DNA of 64,000 bases from Reticulitermes speratus. Its lineage: Eukaryota > Arthropoda > Insecta > Blattodea > Rhinotermitidae. Below the pieces are notes generated by a model. It ran no database searches, was not told the origin of the DNA, and saw nothing but the letters and a program-made list of their open reading frames with translations. This document shows positions 34,946 through 45,258 of the stretch, piece by piece (the stretch's first letter is position 1; each line of letters opens with the position of its first letter). The stretch is from assembly GCA_021186555.1 (NCBI GenBank), contig JAJKFL010000010.1:6017585-6081584 (forward strand), written 5' to 3'. The position numbers and the translations under genes are program-made.

Positions 34946-35637
34946 TCTGCACTCTTCTCCCCCTTTTAAACACAAATATCTCCCTCGTCACTCTTCTCCT
35001 CCCTTTAAAACACAAATATCTCCCTCGTCACTCTTCTCCTCCCTTTTAAACACAAATATCTCTCTCGTCACTCTTCTCCTCCCTTTTAAACACAAATATC
35101 TCCCTCGTCACTCTTCTCCTCCCTTTTAAACACAAATATCTCCCTCGTCACTCTTCTCCTCCCTTTTAAACACAAATATCTCCCTCGTCACTCTTCTCCT
35201 CCCTTTTAAACACAAATATCTCCCTCGTCACTCTTCTCCTTCCTTTTAAACACAAATATCTCCCTCGTCACTCTTCTCCTCCCTTTTAAACACAAATATC
35301 TCCCTCGTCACTCTTCTCCTCCCTTTTAAACACAAATATCTCCCTCGTCACTCTTCTCCTCCATTTTAAACACAAATATCTCCCTCGTCACTCTTCTCCT
35401 CCCTTTTAAACACAAATATCTCCCTCGTCACTCTTCTCCTCCCTTTTAAACACAAATATCTCCCTCGTCACTCTTCTCCTCCCTTTTAAACACAAATATC
35501 TCCCTCGTCACTCTTCTCCTCCCTTTTAAACACAAATATCTCCCTCGTCACTCTTCTCCTCCCTTTTAAACACAAATATCTCCCTCGTCACTCTTCTCCT
35601 CCCTTTTAAACACAAATATCTCCCTCGTCACTCTTCT
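34946..35637. repeat. 40-bp minisatellite, about 17 copies
   Basis: Unit CACTCTTCTCCTCCCTTTTA plus AACACAAATATCTCCCTCGT. Copies are almost identical; only a few single-base changes are visible. It starts at the end of the LINE fragment. Confidence 0.95.
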
Positions 35638-36026
35638 CTAAGAACGTCAGCCTATTTTATCCCTAAATATGAGAGACCAAGTTTCACATACGTTCAAATA
35701 ACAGGCAAAATTATAGTTCAATTTATTTTGATCTTTATGTTTTTGGAAGGCTAACGCGAAGGCAAAAGATTCTGGACTGAATGGTAGCAGGCGTCATCGG
35801 GGTTTAATCTGCACTGAATTTCTCCATGAACACAATTTTGATTTGTTAGTGATGGTCCCAAGTGCTTTAACTTTCCCACATTTTTGAAGAATTTGTTACT
35901 TGTGTTTATGTTGTGATTTTGTCATGAATTTCTGTTCATGAGGAAGAACATGTGGTTATTGTTCTGTGACTTTACTTCTAGATGAATCGCCTCAATAGCT
36001 TTTGTTTTAGTGTATTTTTTTTTCTA

Positions 36027-36275
36027 ATGGCGCAACAGCCCCTAGTGGGCCAGGGCATCCTCATTATCGAGGCTTCACGATCACACTCAGACACACCACA
36101 ATCGGTATGACTCCCCTGGACGAGTGATCAGCCCGACGCAGAGACCTCTACCTGAAAACACACAACACTCACAAGAGCCAGACATCCATGCACCCGGCCT
36201 GATTCGAACCCACAATCCCAATAAGCGAGCGGCCGTAGACCCACTTCTTAGACCGCGCGGCCACTGAGATCGGCC
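36027..36275 (-). mobile_element. SINE family B, reverse, with 13-bp TSD
   Basis: Complete reversed copy ending in the GCGCGGCCACTGAGATCGGC head. TGTTTTAGTGTAT flanks both sides. Confidence 0.88.
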
Positions 36276-36334
36276 ATGTTTTAGTGTATACTTTTAATTA
36301 ATTAACTGATTTGTTTGTATGTTGTGTTTATGTT

Positions 36335-36486
36335 GGTATGGCTCAGGATAGGGACAGGTGGCGGGCTCTTGTGAGGGCGGTAATGAACCATCGGTTTCCA
36401 TAAAACACGGGGAATTTCTTGACTAGCTGACGAACTGTTAGCTTCTCAAGAAGGACTCTGCTCCATGGAGTTAGTTAGTTAGTTTG
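36335..36486 (+). mobile_element. LINE 3' UTR fragment
   Basis: ATGGCTCAGGATAGGGACAG through TTCTTGACTAGCTGACGAAC to a short TTAG tail, matching 29522-29680. Confidence 0.75.
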
Positions 36487-36492
36487 TATGAA

Positions 36493-36705
36493 ATCTGTGG
36501 TCTTCTGGGTAATTACACGGCGTCGTGTGGTAATTATTTACCGACGTTTCGGGACAACGTATCGGTCCCATCTTCAAGGGTTAAGATTTTTTTTCCTACT
36601 CGGAATCTTGACCCGTGAAAATGGGACCGATACGTTGTACCGAAACGTCGGTAAATAATTACCACACGACGCCGTGTAATTACCCAGAAGACCACAGATT
36701 TAATC
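36493..36705. repeat. Family F near-perfect palindrome, about 210 bp
   Basis: Left arm GTGGTCTTCTGGGTAATTAC, ACGGCGTCGTGTGGTAATTA, ACCGACGTTTCGGGACAACG; the right arm is its inverse with few changes. The minus strand of the left arm has GAAACGUCGGUA after a GUCCC stem II. The U3 core base and GUGAAAA changes make activity unlikely. Confidence 0.9.
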
Positions 36706-36789
36706 AACATCGCGGCGGAAGCCTGAAATCAAAGTTAGTTTGTATGTTGTGCAGTTAGCAACTTTCCATATCTACGTTATAGGTTGGTG

Positions 36790-36935
36790 TCTTTCTTTTC
36801 TACTCAAACTCTTGACCCATGAAGATGGGACCGAAAATTTGTCCCGAAACGTCGGTAAACAATTACCACACGACGCCGCGTAAGATCCCAGAAGAGCGCA
36901 GATGTCATCAACATCGCGGCGGAAGCCTAAAATCA
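36790..36935. repeat. Family F half element
   Basis: CTTGACCCATGAAGATGGGA, CCCGAAACGTCGGTAAACAA, then CCCAGAAGAGCGCAGATGTC. Only the right arm is kept. Confidence 0.75.
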
Positions 36936-37760
36936 ATTGCAAAGCAAGTCTTGCCGATCATCAAGTTATTAGCCGGCTTGCCTCGTTGCTTACAGCCGGC
37001 TTGCATTTCCCTCTGTTTTCTTCCCTTAGCACTTTCTACTATCGCACAAATTAAAAGGCCAGACAATGTTGTGCTACTTAAGTGTGAGGGACCCCTACAT
37101 AAATTCCATTCAGCATTTTCGCCCTGTTCTGTACTATTCTTTGTACTTAATGCTTAAGTTAATTAATTCCTCTCGACTCTGTTTTACTTTTAATTAAACT
37201 TAACACACAAGTCCAATTATCGCAAAAATATGCGCGTGGGTCTCGTACTTATATTAATTTTCTTTAACCTTGACACCTAATATGAAATTTTGAAACTGCA
37301 GAAATATAATTTCAAGGTATCATCCTGGAAAATCTTCTTTATAATCAATATCATCGTCATTATGATGATGCATATATGATTAAAATTAATTGCCTCTTCC
37401 TAACCAGATTAGGTGTAATCAGTCTCTTCGTATGTTGTTCGGGCATTTAAATACCTTCATCTCAGTGTTCTGTATGTCAGTGCCTATTGAGGAAAATTCA
37501 TTGCGGGCGTGAACTCAGGCGGAATAATCGAGCGATTTCCTGTCTAGTCGTGCCGACCCACAATGCAAAAGTCGCTGCACGGAATGGCTGTTAGTGTTTC
37601 TGTTAGTGTTCCTTCATTTTGTGTTCAGAAGCGCTCTAGGTAGTTCTTCTCCCTTTCAATCTCTTCTTTCAAAGAATTTAATTTCTCAAGAATAAACCAA
37701 TAATCAACCGTTAAACACAAGTATATATATTTTATATTATATTTGTATATCTGGTGTTCA

Positions 37761-39010
37761 GCTACGTGTTTCGGCTCACATTGAAGCCATCATCAGGCTG
37801 CATACAATCATAGCTGAACCTTGGGAAGGAAGGACAAACAGCTACATGTTTCGGCTCATATTGAAGCCATTATCAGGATGCATACAATTATAGCTGAACC
37901 TTGGAAAGGAAGGACAAACAGCTACATGTTTCGGCTCATATTGAAGCCATTATCAGGATGCATACAATTATAGCTGAACCTTGGGAAGGAAGGACAAACA
38001 GCTACATGTTTCGGCTCATATTGAAGCCATTATCAGGATGCATACAATTATAGCTGAACCTTGGGAAGGAAGGACAAACAGCTACATGTTTCGGCTCATA
38101 TTGAAGCCATTATCAGGATGCATACAATTATAGCTGAACCTTGGGAAGGAAGGACAAACAGCTACATGTTTCGGCTCACATTGAAGCCACCATCAGGTTG
38201 CATACAATTATAGCTGAACCTTGGAAAGGAAGGACAAACAGCTACATGTTTCGGCTGACATTGAAGCCATCATCAGGCTGCATACAATTATAGCTGAACC
38301 TTGGAAAGGAAGGATAAACATCTACATGTTTCGGCTCATATTGAAATCATCATCAGGCTGCATACAATTATATCTGAACCTTGGAAAGGAAGGACAAACA
38401 GCTACATGTTTCGGCTGACATTGAAGCCATCATCAGGCTGCATACAATTACAGCTGAACCTTGGGAAGGAAGGACAAACAGCTACATGTTTCGGCTCACA
38501 TTGAAGCCACCATCAGGCTGCATACAATTACAGCTGAACCTTGGGAAGGAAGGACAAACAGCTACATGTTTCGGCTCACATTGAAGCCACCATCAGGCTG
38601 CATACAATAATAGCTGAACCTTGGGAAGGAAGGACAAACAGCTACATGTTTCGGCTCATATTGAAGCCATCATCAGGCTGCATACAATAATAGCTGAACC
38701 TTGGGAAGGAAGGACAAACAGCTACATGTTTCGGCTCATATTGAAGCCATCATCAGGCTGCATATAATAATAGCTGAACCTTGGGAAGGAAGGACAAACA
38801 GCTACATGTTTCGGCTCACATTGAAGCCACCATCAGGCTGCATACAATTATAGCTGAACCCTGGGAAGGTAGGACAAACAGCTACATGTTTCGGCTCATA
38901 TTGAAGCCATCATCAGGCTGCATACAATAATAGCTGAACCCTGGGAAGGTAGGACAAACAGCTACATGTTTCGGCTCATATTGAAGCCATCATCAGGCTG
39001 CATACAATTC
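37761..39010 (-). ncRNA. Tandem array of 16 hammerhead-like units, 80 bp each
   Basis: Every 80-bp unit carries, on the minus strand, CUGAUGA, U, stem II GGCUU...GAGCC with a six-base loop, GAAAC, AU, GUA, and a GCUG that pairs with CAGC in front of the core. From the bases, units 1, 7, 8, 9, 12, 13, 15 and 16 keep an intact CUGAUGA; units 2-5 have CUGAUAA; units 6, 10, 11 and 14 have CUGAUGG. A transcript would be a multimer able in principle to pair and cut as dimers. Units begin at 37761 + 80n. Short plus-strand frames here are artefacts. Confidence 0.8.
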
Positions 39011-39129
39011 TTTTCATATTACTGTCGTCATCAGTGAGCTGTTTGACGGAGCCCTGATGCTTCATTCGGTGTACTGCCTTGCCTTTTGCGGTAGGGGCAA
39101 GACATTTTCTGCAGAACTTACTCTGGGGC

Positions 39130-39460
39130 TGAACCAGCCTCCTATCCCTTTGTTCCCGGGCATGATTTTGCGGGTGAGGCTGACCACTTATCAATAAGCT
39201 TCATTTATTTTCACCGTACAGTTTTATTGTATATAGTCTTATTCCGACAAATGTACACTTTATTATCTTATATTTAATAAATATTTATATCAATAAATAG
39301 TCATTTATTGACATAAGCATGTATTAAATAGGAGATAATAAAGTGTACATTGTCGGAATAAGACTATACACTTATCAATATTTAGTACCGAGGTTAAGAA
39401 TGAGTGGAGCCATGCTTCCACTTCCCATGTGGCTTTATGTATTGCGAACACGTTTCATTT
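39130..39460 (+). mobile_element. Divergent SINE C, split by a hairpin insertion
   Basis: The left part 39130-39195 (CCAGCCTCCTATCCCTTTGT, GAGGCTGACCACTTATCAAT) and the right part 39369-39460 (AGTACCGAGGTTAAGAATGA, TTCCACTTCCCATGTGGC) are parts of one SINE C. Confidence 0.65.
39196..39368. mobile_element. 173-bp fold-back insertion with 11-bp TSD
   Basis: CACTTATCAAT lies at 39185-39195 and 39369-39379. Arms TATAGTCTTATTCCGACAAA and, reversed, the same sequence flank an AT-rich loop. TTTTCACCGTAC near its start resembles the TTCACCGTGCAT start of the hammerhead-bearing elements. Confidence 0.85.
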
Positions 39461-39609
39461 TTTGTTATGCTATCGGCTAAGGGAAATTCAGGTCCTGAGT
39501 TGCATTTGAACCAATGTACTTAGTAAAATTTATGCTATTAATATCGTTCATATTCTTATAATTAATATAGCAACTAAATTATGCACTTAATAAAATACAT
39601 TCAGAAGCA

Positions 39610-39780
39610 AGTATAAAACTCCTACATGTTTCGGCATAAGGGCGACATAATGTCTACATAAGCGTGCTGGCCTTATATTCCTTTCTTCAGATAACTCCCT
39701 GATGATGGCACCCCGGTGCCGAAACATGTAGAAGTTTTTTTACTTGCTTCTGAATATATTGTATTAAGTCCACAATTTGG
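39610..39780. mobile_element. Fold-back with one hammerhead
   Basis: Left arm AACTCCTACATGTTTCGGCA is a decayed inverted partner. The right arm carries the better motif at 39693-39736. Outer flanks CATTCAGAAGCAAGTA and TACTTGCTTCTGAATATATT are inverted too. Confidence 0.7.
39693..39736 (+). ncRNA. Minimal hammerhead motif (CUGAUGA core)
   Basis: CUGAUGA (39699-39705), U, stem II GGCAC/GUGCC with a short CCCG loop, GAAAC (39721-39725), AU, GUA (39728-39730). Stem I AACUCC/GAAGUU pairs with one mismatch. Confidence 0.7.
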
Positions 39781-40296
39781 TTAATGTATCAAGTATTTAT
39801 TTTTGGAGATATTTACACCATGCCTGTTCCTTCTACATACCTGTGTGGCTACGGGGATGTTCGACATAATGTAGCGTCGTCTAACAAGCAGGTATCCTGG
39901 ATGCCAGGCTCAAGGATGTGAATCAAAATATCTTGAAAAGAAAGGAAGATACATACTCGACTGCCCGCCGCTACGCCTGTATTGATTCACAGCTCCGCAA
40001 TCAGAATGTAGTACCTTGAGCCCACAATGGAATATTGTGTAACACATTTCAAGGCGTCGCTCGCCGTATAGACGCAGCGCCGTTGCTGAATAAGATGGCC
40101 TCCCTTCGAAGAAATATTTACGATAATAGACAGAGCGCTGAATGCCAGAAATAACATAGCCTGTCTAAGCGGTTAAATTTACACATTAAGAGAAGCGTTC
40201 GGAAGGTTCTCGGGTAATATAATGACGATATATCTACTGCACTGGTTTGTTAGTTGATTTTTGTATTGTGTTCACCGTGCATCTTGACATTGATTT

Positions 40297-40470
40297 TCAG
40301 TTTTTTTAAACCAACGAATGCACGATTTTAACGGTTCTGTGATAATACCAAATGGATCAGTGAATAGTGAAGTGAACTTATCAATGTACCCCTGATGATG
40401 GCCGAGTGACGGCCGAAACATGTGTAGGGTGAATTGAACAGAAATAAAAAGTGCATTCGTTGGTTAAAAA
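40297..40470 (+). mobile_element. Hammerhead-bearing element with inverted ends
   Basis: AACCAACGAATGCACGATTT on the left and GTGCATTCGTTGGTTAAAAA on the right are inverted. TTCACCGTGCATCTT at 40270 marks the same family as 18763. Contains the motif at 40385. Confidence 0.75.
40385..40433 (+). ncRNA. Well-formed minimal hammerhead motif
   Basis: Stem I UACCC pairs with GGGUG (five pairs, one wobble). CUGAUGA (40392-40398), U, a perfect 5-bp stem II GGCCG/CGGCC, GAAAC (40415-40419), AUGU, GUA (40424-40426). Cleavage is predicted after 40426. One of the two best single motifs in the window. Confidence 0.75.
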
Positions 40471-40615
40471 TGGGGGAGGGGGGGCCCTCTCCGTTGGAGA
40501 GGTCCGAGAGGTTTTGGGCGTAGAATTTACTTTGGTGACTTTCGTGATGTTGGTTGTGCTAGTTCATTTTTTGGAATGTTTGAAAAAAAAAAAAGAATGA
40601 GCCAGTTTAAAGCCT

Positions 40616-40954
40616 TTATTTCTTTACACATTTGTACAATTCTTTGTCGGCCGCTAGACACTTCGACTGGTAAGTTACTGTACTAGTGGACGGTTCTGAA
40701 ACAGCCGAAGAACCTCTCGCAGACAACGTTGACTGCCGTTGGTTGGTGATCGAGCGTGTTTGAGAGCGTTGGGACGACATTGGTGGAGGAGCCGTAGACG
40801 TCGAAGGTTGTTCTGCAGATTTTCTGGCTCTATACTCTCGGACACGCTCAGCTCCGGTTTTGGGGACCTTAAGGGCCTTAGTACTTTCGGCCTGTACCAA
40901 AGCCTTCCGTTTGCGGTATTCTCTCATGCGTTCAGCAGCATTTGTCTTAGGCAT
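40616..40954 (-). CDS. Small basic protein with repeated AER-REYR-RK motif
   Basis: 112 codons from ATG at 40954. It begins MPKTNAAERMREYRKRKA and repeats the motif as GAERVREYRARKSA, followed by a Ser/Thr/Pro/Gln-rich stretch and a Lys-rich end. Short (A)ERxREYRxRx segments are common at the start of arthropod transposon-encoded proteins; that link is from memory of the style, not a search. AATAAA overlaps the stop (40615-40620). The upstream 41040-41200 is unusually GC-rich. No TIRs or A-tail were found. It lies antisense in an intron of the EGF gene. It may be a small gene, a 5' exon, or a transposon fragment. Confidence 0.45.
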   Translation of the reverse strand: MPKTNAAERMREYRKRKALVQAESTKALKVPKTGAERVREYRARKSAEQPSTSTAPPPMSSQRSQTRSITNQRQSTLSARGSSAVSEPSTSTVTYQSKCLAADKELYKCVKK

Positions 40955-41674
40955 GGTGAAGCTCGGAGGTATATATCGTCACGTTTAGGCACCTTACAAC
41001 GCTTAGATTTTTCCTGGCACTGAAACACGAGTAAAGTAATCGAATCTCTATCAAAGAAACAAACCCGACCTCTCTACGACGTTTAGTTCGCGAGGTATGA
41101 GCGCCCACTGTCGCACCGAGCTCCGATTTCTAGCGTCTAGTTCCCCTCCCCACCGTTCGCGCTAGCAGTGGCGCACGACCTTGACACGTGCGTTGTTGTA
41201 TACAGCTATCGTTGCTCTTTCAAACCGTATATAACTTTTGCAAATTGCATTTTTCTATGAGCGATGGTGAGCAAGTTGTTGCGTAACGCCAAAACGTTAC
41301 ATGCAGTTTCTTAAGTGTACGATTGGAAAGACGTAAATTCTAGGTAAAAAAAACTGAAAATTGTTAGTTCATGTTATGTGGCCTAGGATCTTGCAATGTG
41401 ACGCGGGTTACCTTTTGCCACCTCTTGCCTGGTATTCAGTTTTATTAGGAAGGAGGCAATGACCTGTAAGGAATATATCTCTTTATATACCAAAATCATT
41501 GGCTGTCATCCAACAAGAGGTGATCCTTTGTGTTGGGCCCTAATGGTTTGATATCTAGTTACCGAAGCAACCTTATTACATAATACAGTTCTGTTACATT
41601 ATGACGATGGCATGCCACAGATAAATGTGTTACTTTTATGGACTCCTGTATCGTTCAATATATTAAAACTAATG

Positions 41675-41974
41675 GAGCACTCGGTGGCATAGAGGCACTG
41701 CGCTACAAGAAGGAAAGGTCGCGGGTTCGATTCCCGATGGTGTCACTGGAATTTTTCATTGACATAATCCTTCCGGCCGCACTATGGCCCTGAGGTTGAC
41801 TCAGCCTCTAACAGAAATGAGTACCAGGAATATTTCCTGGGGTAAAGGTGGCCGGTGTGTAGGGTTGACAACCTTACCACCTTATGTGCCGATTGTCTAG
41901 AAATCTGGGGAGCCTCAACCTCCTGAAACCCTAAGGGTCTGTCCAGGTCTGTAATGTGATTGCTTAACCTCTTT
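41675..41974 (+). mobile_element. SINE family D, full copy, with 14-bp TSD
   Basis: Head GAGCACTCGGTGGCATAGAG, box B GGTTCGATTCCC, body CTCAGCCTCTAACAGAAATG, end GTGATTGCTTAACCTC. TATTAAAACTAATG flanks both ends (41661-41674 and 41975-41988). Confidence 0.92.
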
Positions 41975-42105
41975 TATTAAAACTAATGAAATTAATACAA
42001 CACTGCAGAATGTTAATACAGGATTATTTGAATTCTTCTTTAGTACAAAGTAGAGTCTACCAATCAACGCATGTTTTGAAAGACGTAAAGTTAAAAGTAA
42101 ATTGT

Positions 42106-42222
42106 ACCCTAAAACAGACCATGAAAGTCTTGAGGGGGAGTAGAGATATAGCTGTAATCTTTCTTCACCTCGGCGATAGATAGAGTGGGTGGTTAACGCC
42201 ACGCCCCGTCGCCCCGTGTTAC
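42106..42222 (-). mobile_element. SINE family C, truncated
   Basis: Reversed end of family C: ACCATGAAAGTCTTGAGGGG, CTTCACCTCGGCGATAGATA, GTTAACGCCACGCCCC. Confidence 0.7.
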
Positions 42223-42403
42223 AAAGACAGTTTATAAAATATATCAACGCAAATTTCTCTAAATATTTTATGTATATTCTTCTTCACTGGTCGATGTAAA
42301 TATATTTTGCACTAGGCTGTTGAGCTTGTAACGGTGATGTGGTTCTGATACCAGTACTGTCAACAAACCATCACCACTAAACAATCATCTAGTGAAAGAC
42401 AAT

Positions 42404-42798
42404 GTCGACCTCGGTGGACTCGGTTAGCGTGCTCGCCACTGGACCCAAGGTTCGCGGGTTCGATCCCGACCGAGATCGAGGGTGATAAAAATCCTTCGGA
42501 GGGGAAGTAAAGCCGTCAGTCCCATGTCGTAGATTTACGGCATGTAAAAGAACCTTACGGGCATGAATAGCACTAGTAGTGCTAGTAAGCAAAATTAAGA
42601 GGCCATTTCTCACCCAAGTCTCCTGACTGTCTGCCAGATGGCTCTGGCAGTAACATCAGGATCGAGTTGAAAAGCGCGGCCAGTGGGCCGGTCCCCGACT
42701 GCCGCAAATGCACAAAAAGACCTCGTAACCTCGGAAAGAGGAGGCCCAAGCCCATATAGGGCTGTCGAGCTATGGTTATTATTATTATTATTATTATT
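42404..42798 (+). mobile_element. SINE family A, copy 3, with about 15-bp TSD
   Basis: Starts GTCGACCTCGGTGGACTCGG and ends GGGCTGTCGAGCTATGG plus (TTA)n. AGTGAAAGACAATGT precedes it and recurs at 42799. A small deletion lies in the body relative to copies 1 and 2. Confidence 0.92.
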
Positions 42799-43351
42799 AG
42801 TGAAAGACAATGTCTGAGGTGACACTTGCTGGATATAATGCATCAAATGTTCAGTAATAGTGCAGTCAATATAGCTTTTAAACTGCCTTCTGAATATTGT
42901 TCGCTCACTGATTTGTCTCTCGTAGGGGTTAGAGAAGAATTTAAGTAATTATGTAATAATATGTTTTAGAAGCAAGCCGGCATAAGGTGGCCCCATTGTG
43001 TCTCCGATACGTAGTGTTCTGTCAATTATGTTAATTTGAATATATTAGATATGGAAACAAACCTATAAAGTTAATGAGATTATAAGTATTACGTAACGCT
43101 ACGTAACATTTCAGGCTTGGATGGATTTTTTTTTCGTTGAAGCTATGCAACAGAAAATGACACGTGGTGTTTTAAAATTGGGAAATAATTGTAAATAATG
43201 GTTACGTAGTGTCGATTCGTAAATATGTGTCGACTAAAGAGGAACGTAATTTTTTTTTCACAGTGTACATTCCCTTGTGTTTGTACATATCACATGGCAG
43301 TCAGCACTCACCGTCAACACAACTATATGCTATGCATCATCAAAGGATAAC

Positions 43352-43394
43352 ACGGCTACATGTTTCGACCACTAAGTGGTCATCTTCAGGCCAA
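43352..43394 (-). ncRNA. Well-formed minimal hammerhead motif (CUGAAGA core)
   Basis: Minus strand: stem I GGC/GCC plus wobble, CUGAAGA (43383-43389), U, a perfect 6-bp stem II GACCAC/GUGGUC with a UUA loop, GAAAC (43362-43366), AU, GUA (43357-43359). All catalytic bases are kept. Confidence 0.72.
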
Positions 43395-43524
43395 TAAATT
43401 ACATAAATTTAAAACTATAATTGCAAATTTATTTTGTATTTGTAGATCGAGACCCAATCATAGGGTGTTACAGAATGTATGTCAATATAAAAGGCAAAAC
43501 CTTGTAATATATGTCAATATATTG

Positions 43525-43620
43525 TGCCTTCGAAACGTCGGTAACTATTTACAAGTCGACATGACGTAACGTCACACAAGACTTGAATCTTCAGCAACAC
43601 CGCTCTGAGAACTTCAAGGA
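43525..43620. repeat. Family F fragment
   Basis: CCTTCGAAACGTCGGTAACT followed by GACGTAACGTCACACAAGAC; a similar second half is at 17965-18030. Confidence 0.5.
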
Positions 43621-44159
43621 TTCTATATTTTCCATTCCGCCATGATGGACCGTTGTAGTATTTTAAATATGTTATTGTGAATCTCTTACAGTTGCATGCA
43701 TTTGTTGGTTAATATTAAGGAAACTTCAAATATCTCAGCATAAAACACTTTTTGAAGCTGAGTGCTCCAAGTTATTTATTTAAACCCTGAAATTCGGCCT
43801 CGGTGCACTGTACGGTAACGAATGCACCTATTAATCTGATGCTATATATTTTTCCTGCAATAGACATACGTATTTGTTTCCAACTAACCGCACATCTGTT
43901 GGTTAACATATGTATTATTACTTCTCCGACATGTTTTGACTAATCCTCCCTTGTGTCAACAGTATATGGCTCTGATTATGAACCGTATTAACGTTACTGT
44001 CAATTAAAGACTCCTCCGTCTTGTACAGAAGTTGACATTTAAACCCCAGAGCCATTAAAGTATAAAAACAGAGGTGTTAGTTACAATGCTTTCGGAGTCA
44101 CGACCAAATAATGGAGCTATTCTGAACAAGAGAGGCAATGTACGTTTAACGTAATATTG

Positions 44160-44815
44160 TGGCGCGTTCGCTTAACCATTGTTGCCGTGGAAAAGCAATA
44201 AGTATTACATATTCTGAGTGTGTGTCTGTAGCCTTTGTTATCCAGCATACAGTGCGCATGCGCCATATTATATTGTCATCTGTGGCCTGTCTGGCTGTAC
44301 CATATTTTTCCACATTATCTCGTCAACGGCACGATTTTCTTAAAAATATTGTTGAATATAAAATGTTTATTTTGATTTCCTCTACAACTTTCTTGTGAAA
44401 CACTTCTTATTTTAAGAAGAATTCAGCGAGGCATTAACATCAATGTACATAGGTCTTCATGTAAAGTAGCCGTTATTCTTGTCAGATTTTTTTTTCTGGC
44501 TTGGAGAGGGGGCCCCGCAGCTGACGCTACGGACGCACCGCAGCCTTAAGGCTTTTTATGCAACCCCTGTGATGAAAATGAGCAGTTTTTTTTACCAAGT
44601 TTTACAAGTAATGGAGCACCAGTGGAATGAAATTGACAGGGGAAAACCGACTTGTCAGATTTTAATCAAACTTCAATTTTCTCGGCAGATTATCGAAAAT
44701 TACTCAAATTGCAAACTTCTTGAAAATCAGTCCAGTGGGAACAGAGTTGTTCCATACGGATGGACGGACAGACAGACAGACATGGCGAAGGTAATAGTCT
44801 TTTGCGAAAGCACCT
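44160..44815 (-). mobile_element. MITE family H, copy 2, split by a SINE E
   Basis: Reversed family H: GGCGCGTTCGCTTAACCATT at the left, GTGGCCTGTCTGGCTGTACC in the middle, AAAGCACCT at the right. The SINE E insertion at 44491-44650 interrupts it. Confidence 0.8.
44491..44650 (-). mobile_element. SINE family E, 5'-truncated, nested, with 13-bp TSD
   Basis: CTTGTCAGATTTT lies at 44478-44490 and 44651-44663. The reversed A-tail (T-run) is at the left. The tRNA head is lost at GGAAAACCGA. It sits inside MITE H. Confidence 0.9.
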
Positions 44816-45258
44816 AAAAGCGTAAAAAATGACAACCCTACAATAAAAAAGGTTTAGAGTTTCTGAAGCAGACACTTAAGGCACATGTAGTGTAGGCATT
44901 GTTTTCACCATTAAAGTTTAACAGTAATATCTCGCCCTTACGGCACGTCGGCGCAATATAAACTGCCTAAGAACGTACCTGAAGCCATAATGCTGCTGTT
45001 CGTAACAGGCATAGGAACATTGCCGGCAAGTTACGGTGCGCTCGAGCGAGGTACATGCTTTGCTGTTTGCTGGAGGCTACTTGAAAACTTGACCACGTTG
45101 AGTGTATTGCATTACATGTATTTAGACTAGCTTTGTGTGTGCGGCCGAGCATAGCGCTTGAAACAATGTTGTTCGAAATACAAACGGAATGTGAGTTTCT
45201 GAAATTACTTACAAATATTCTGATTGTCTGAGTGTAGAGCGGGAGTGGCACTAACGTG

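Noticed and set aside
36493-36705. Palindromes as transcription terminators
   Set aside because: They are dispersed repeat copies with conserved sequence, not local hairpins with a T-run, and bacterial terminator logic does not apply.
37761-39010. CRISPR-like array
   Set aside because: The units are contiguous and similar throughout, without unique spacers, and the genome is eukaryotic. The same applies to the 26-, 22-, 40-, 39-, 41- and 114-bp arrays.
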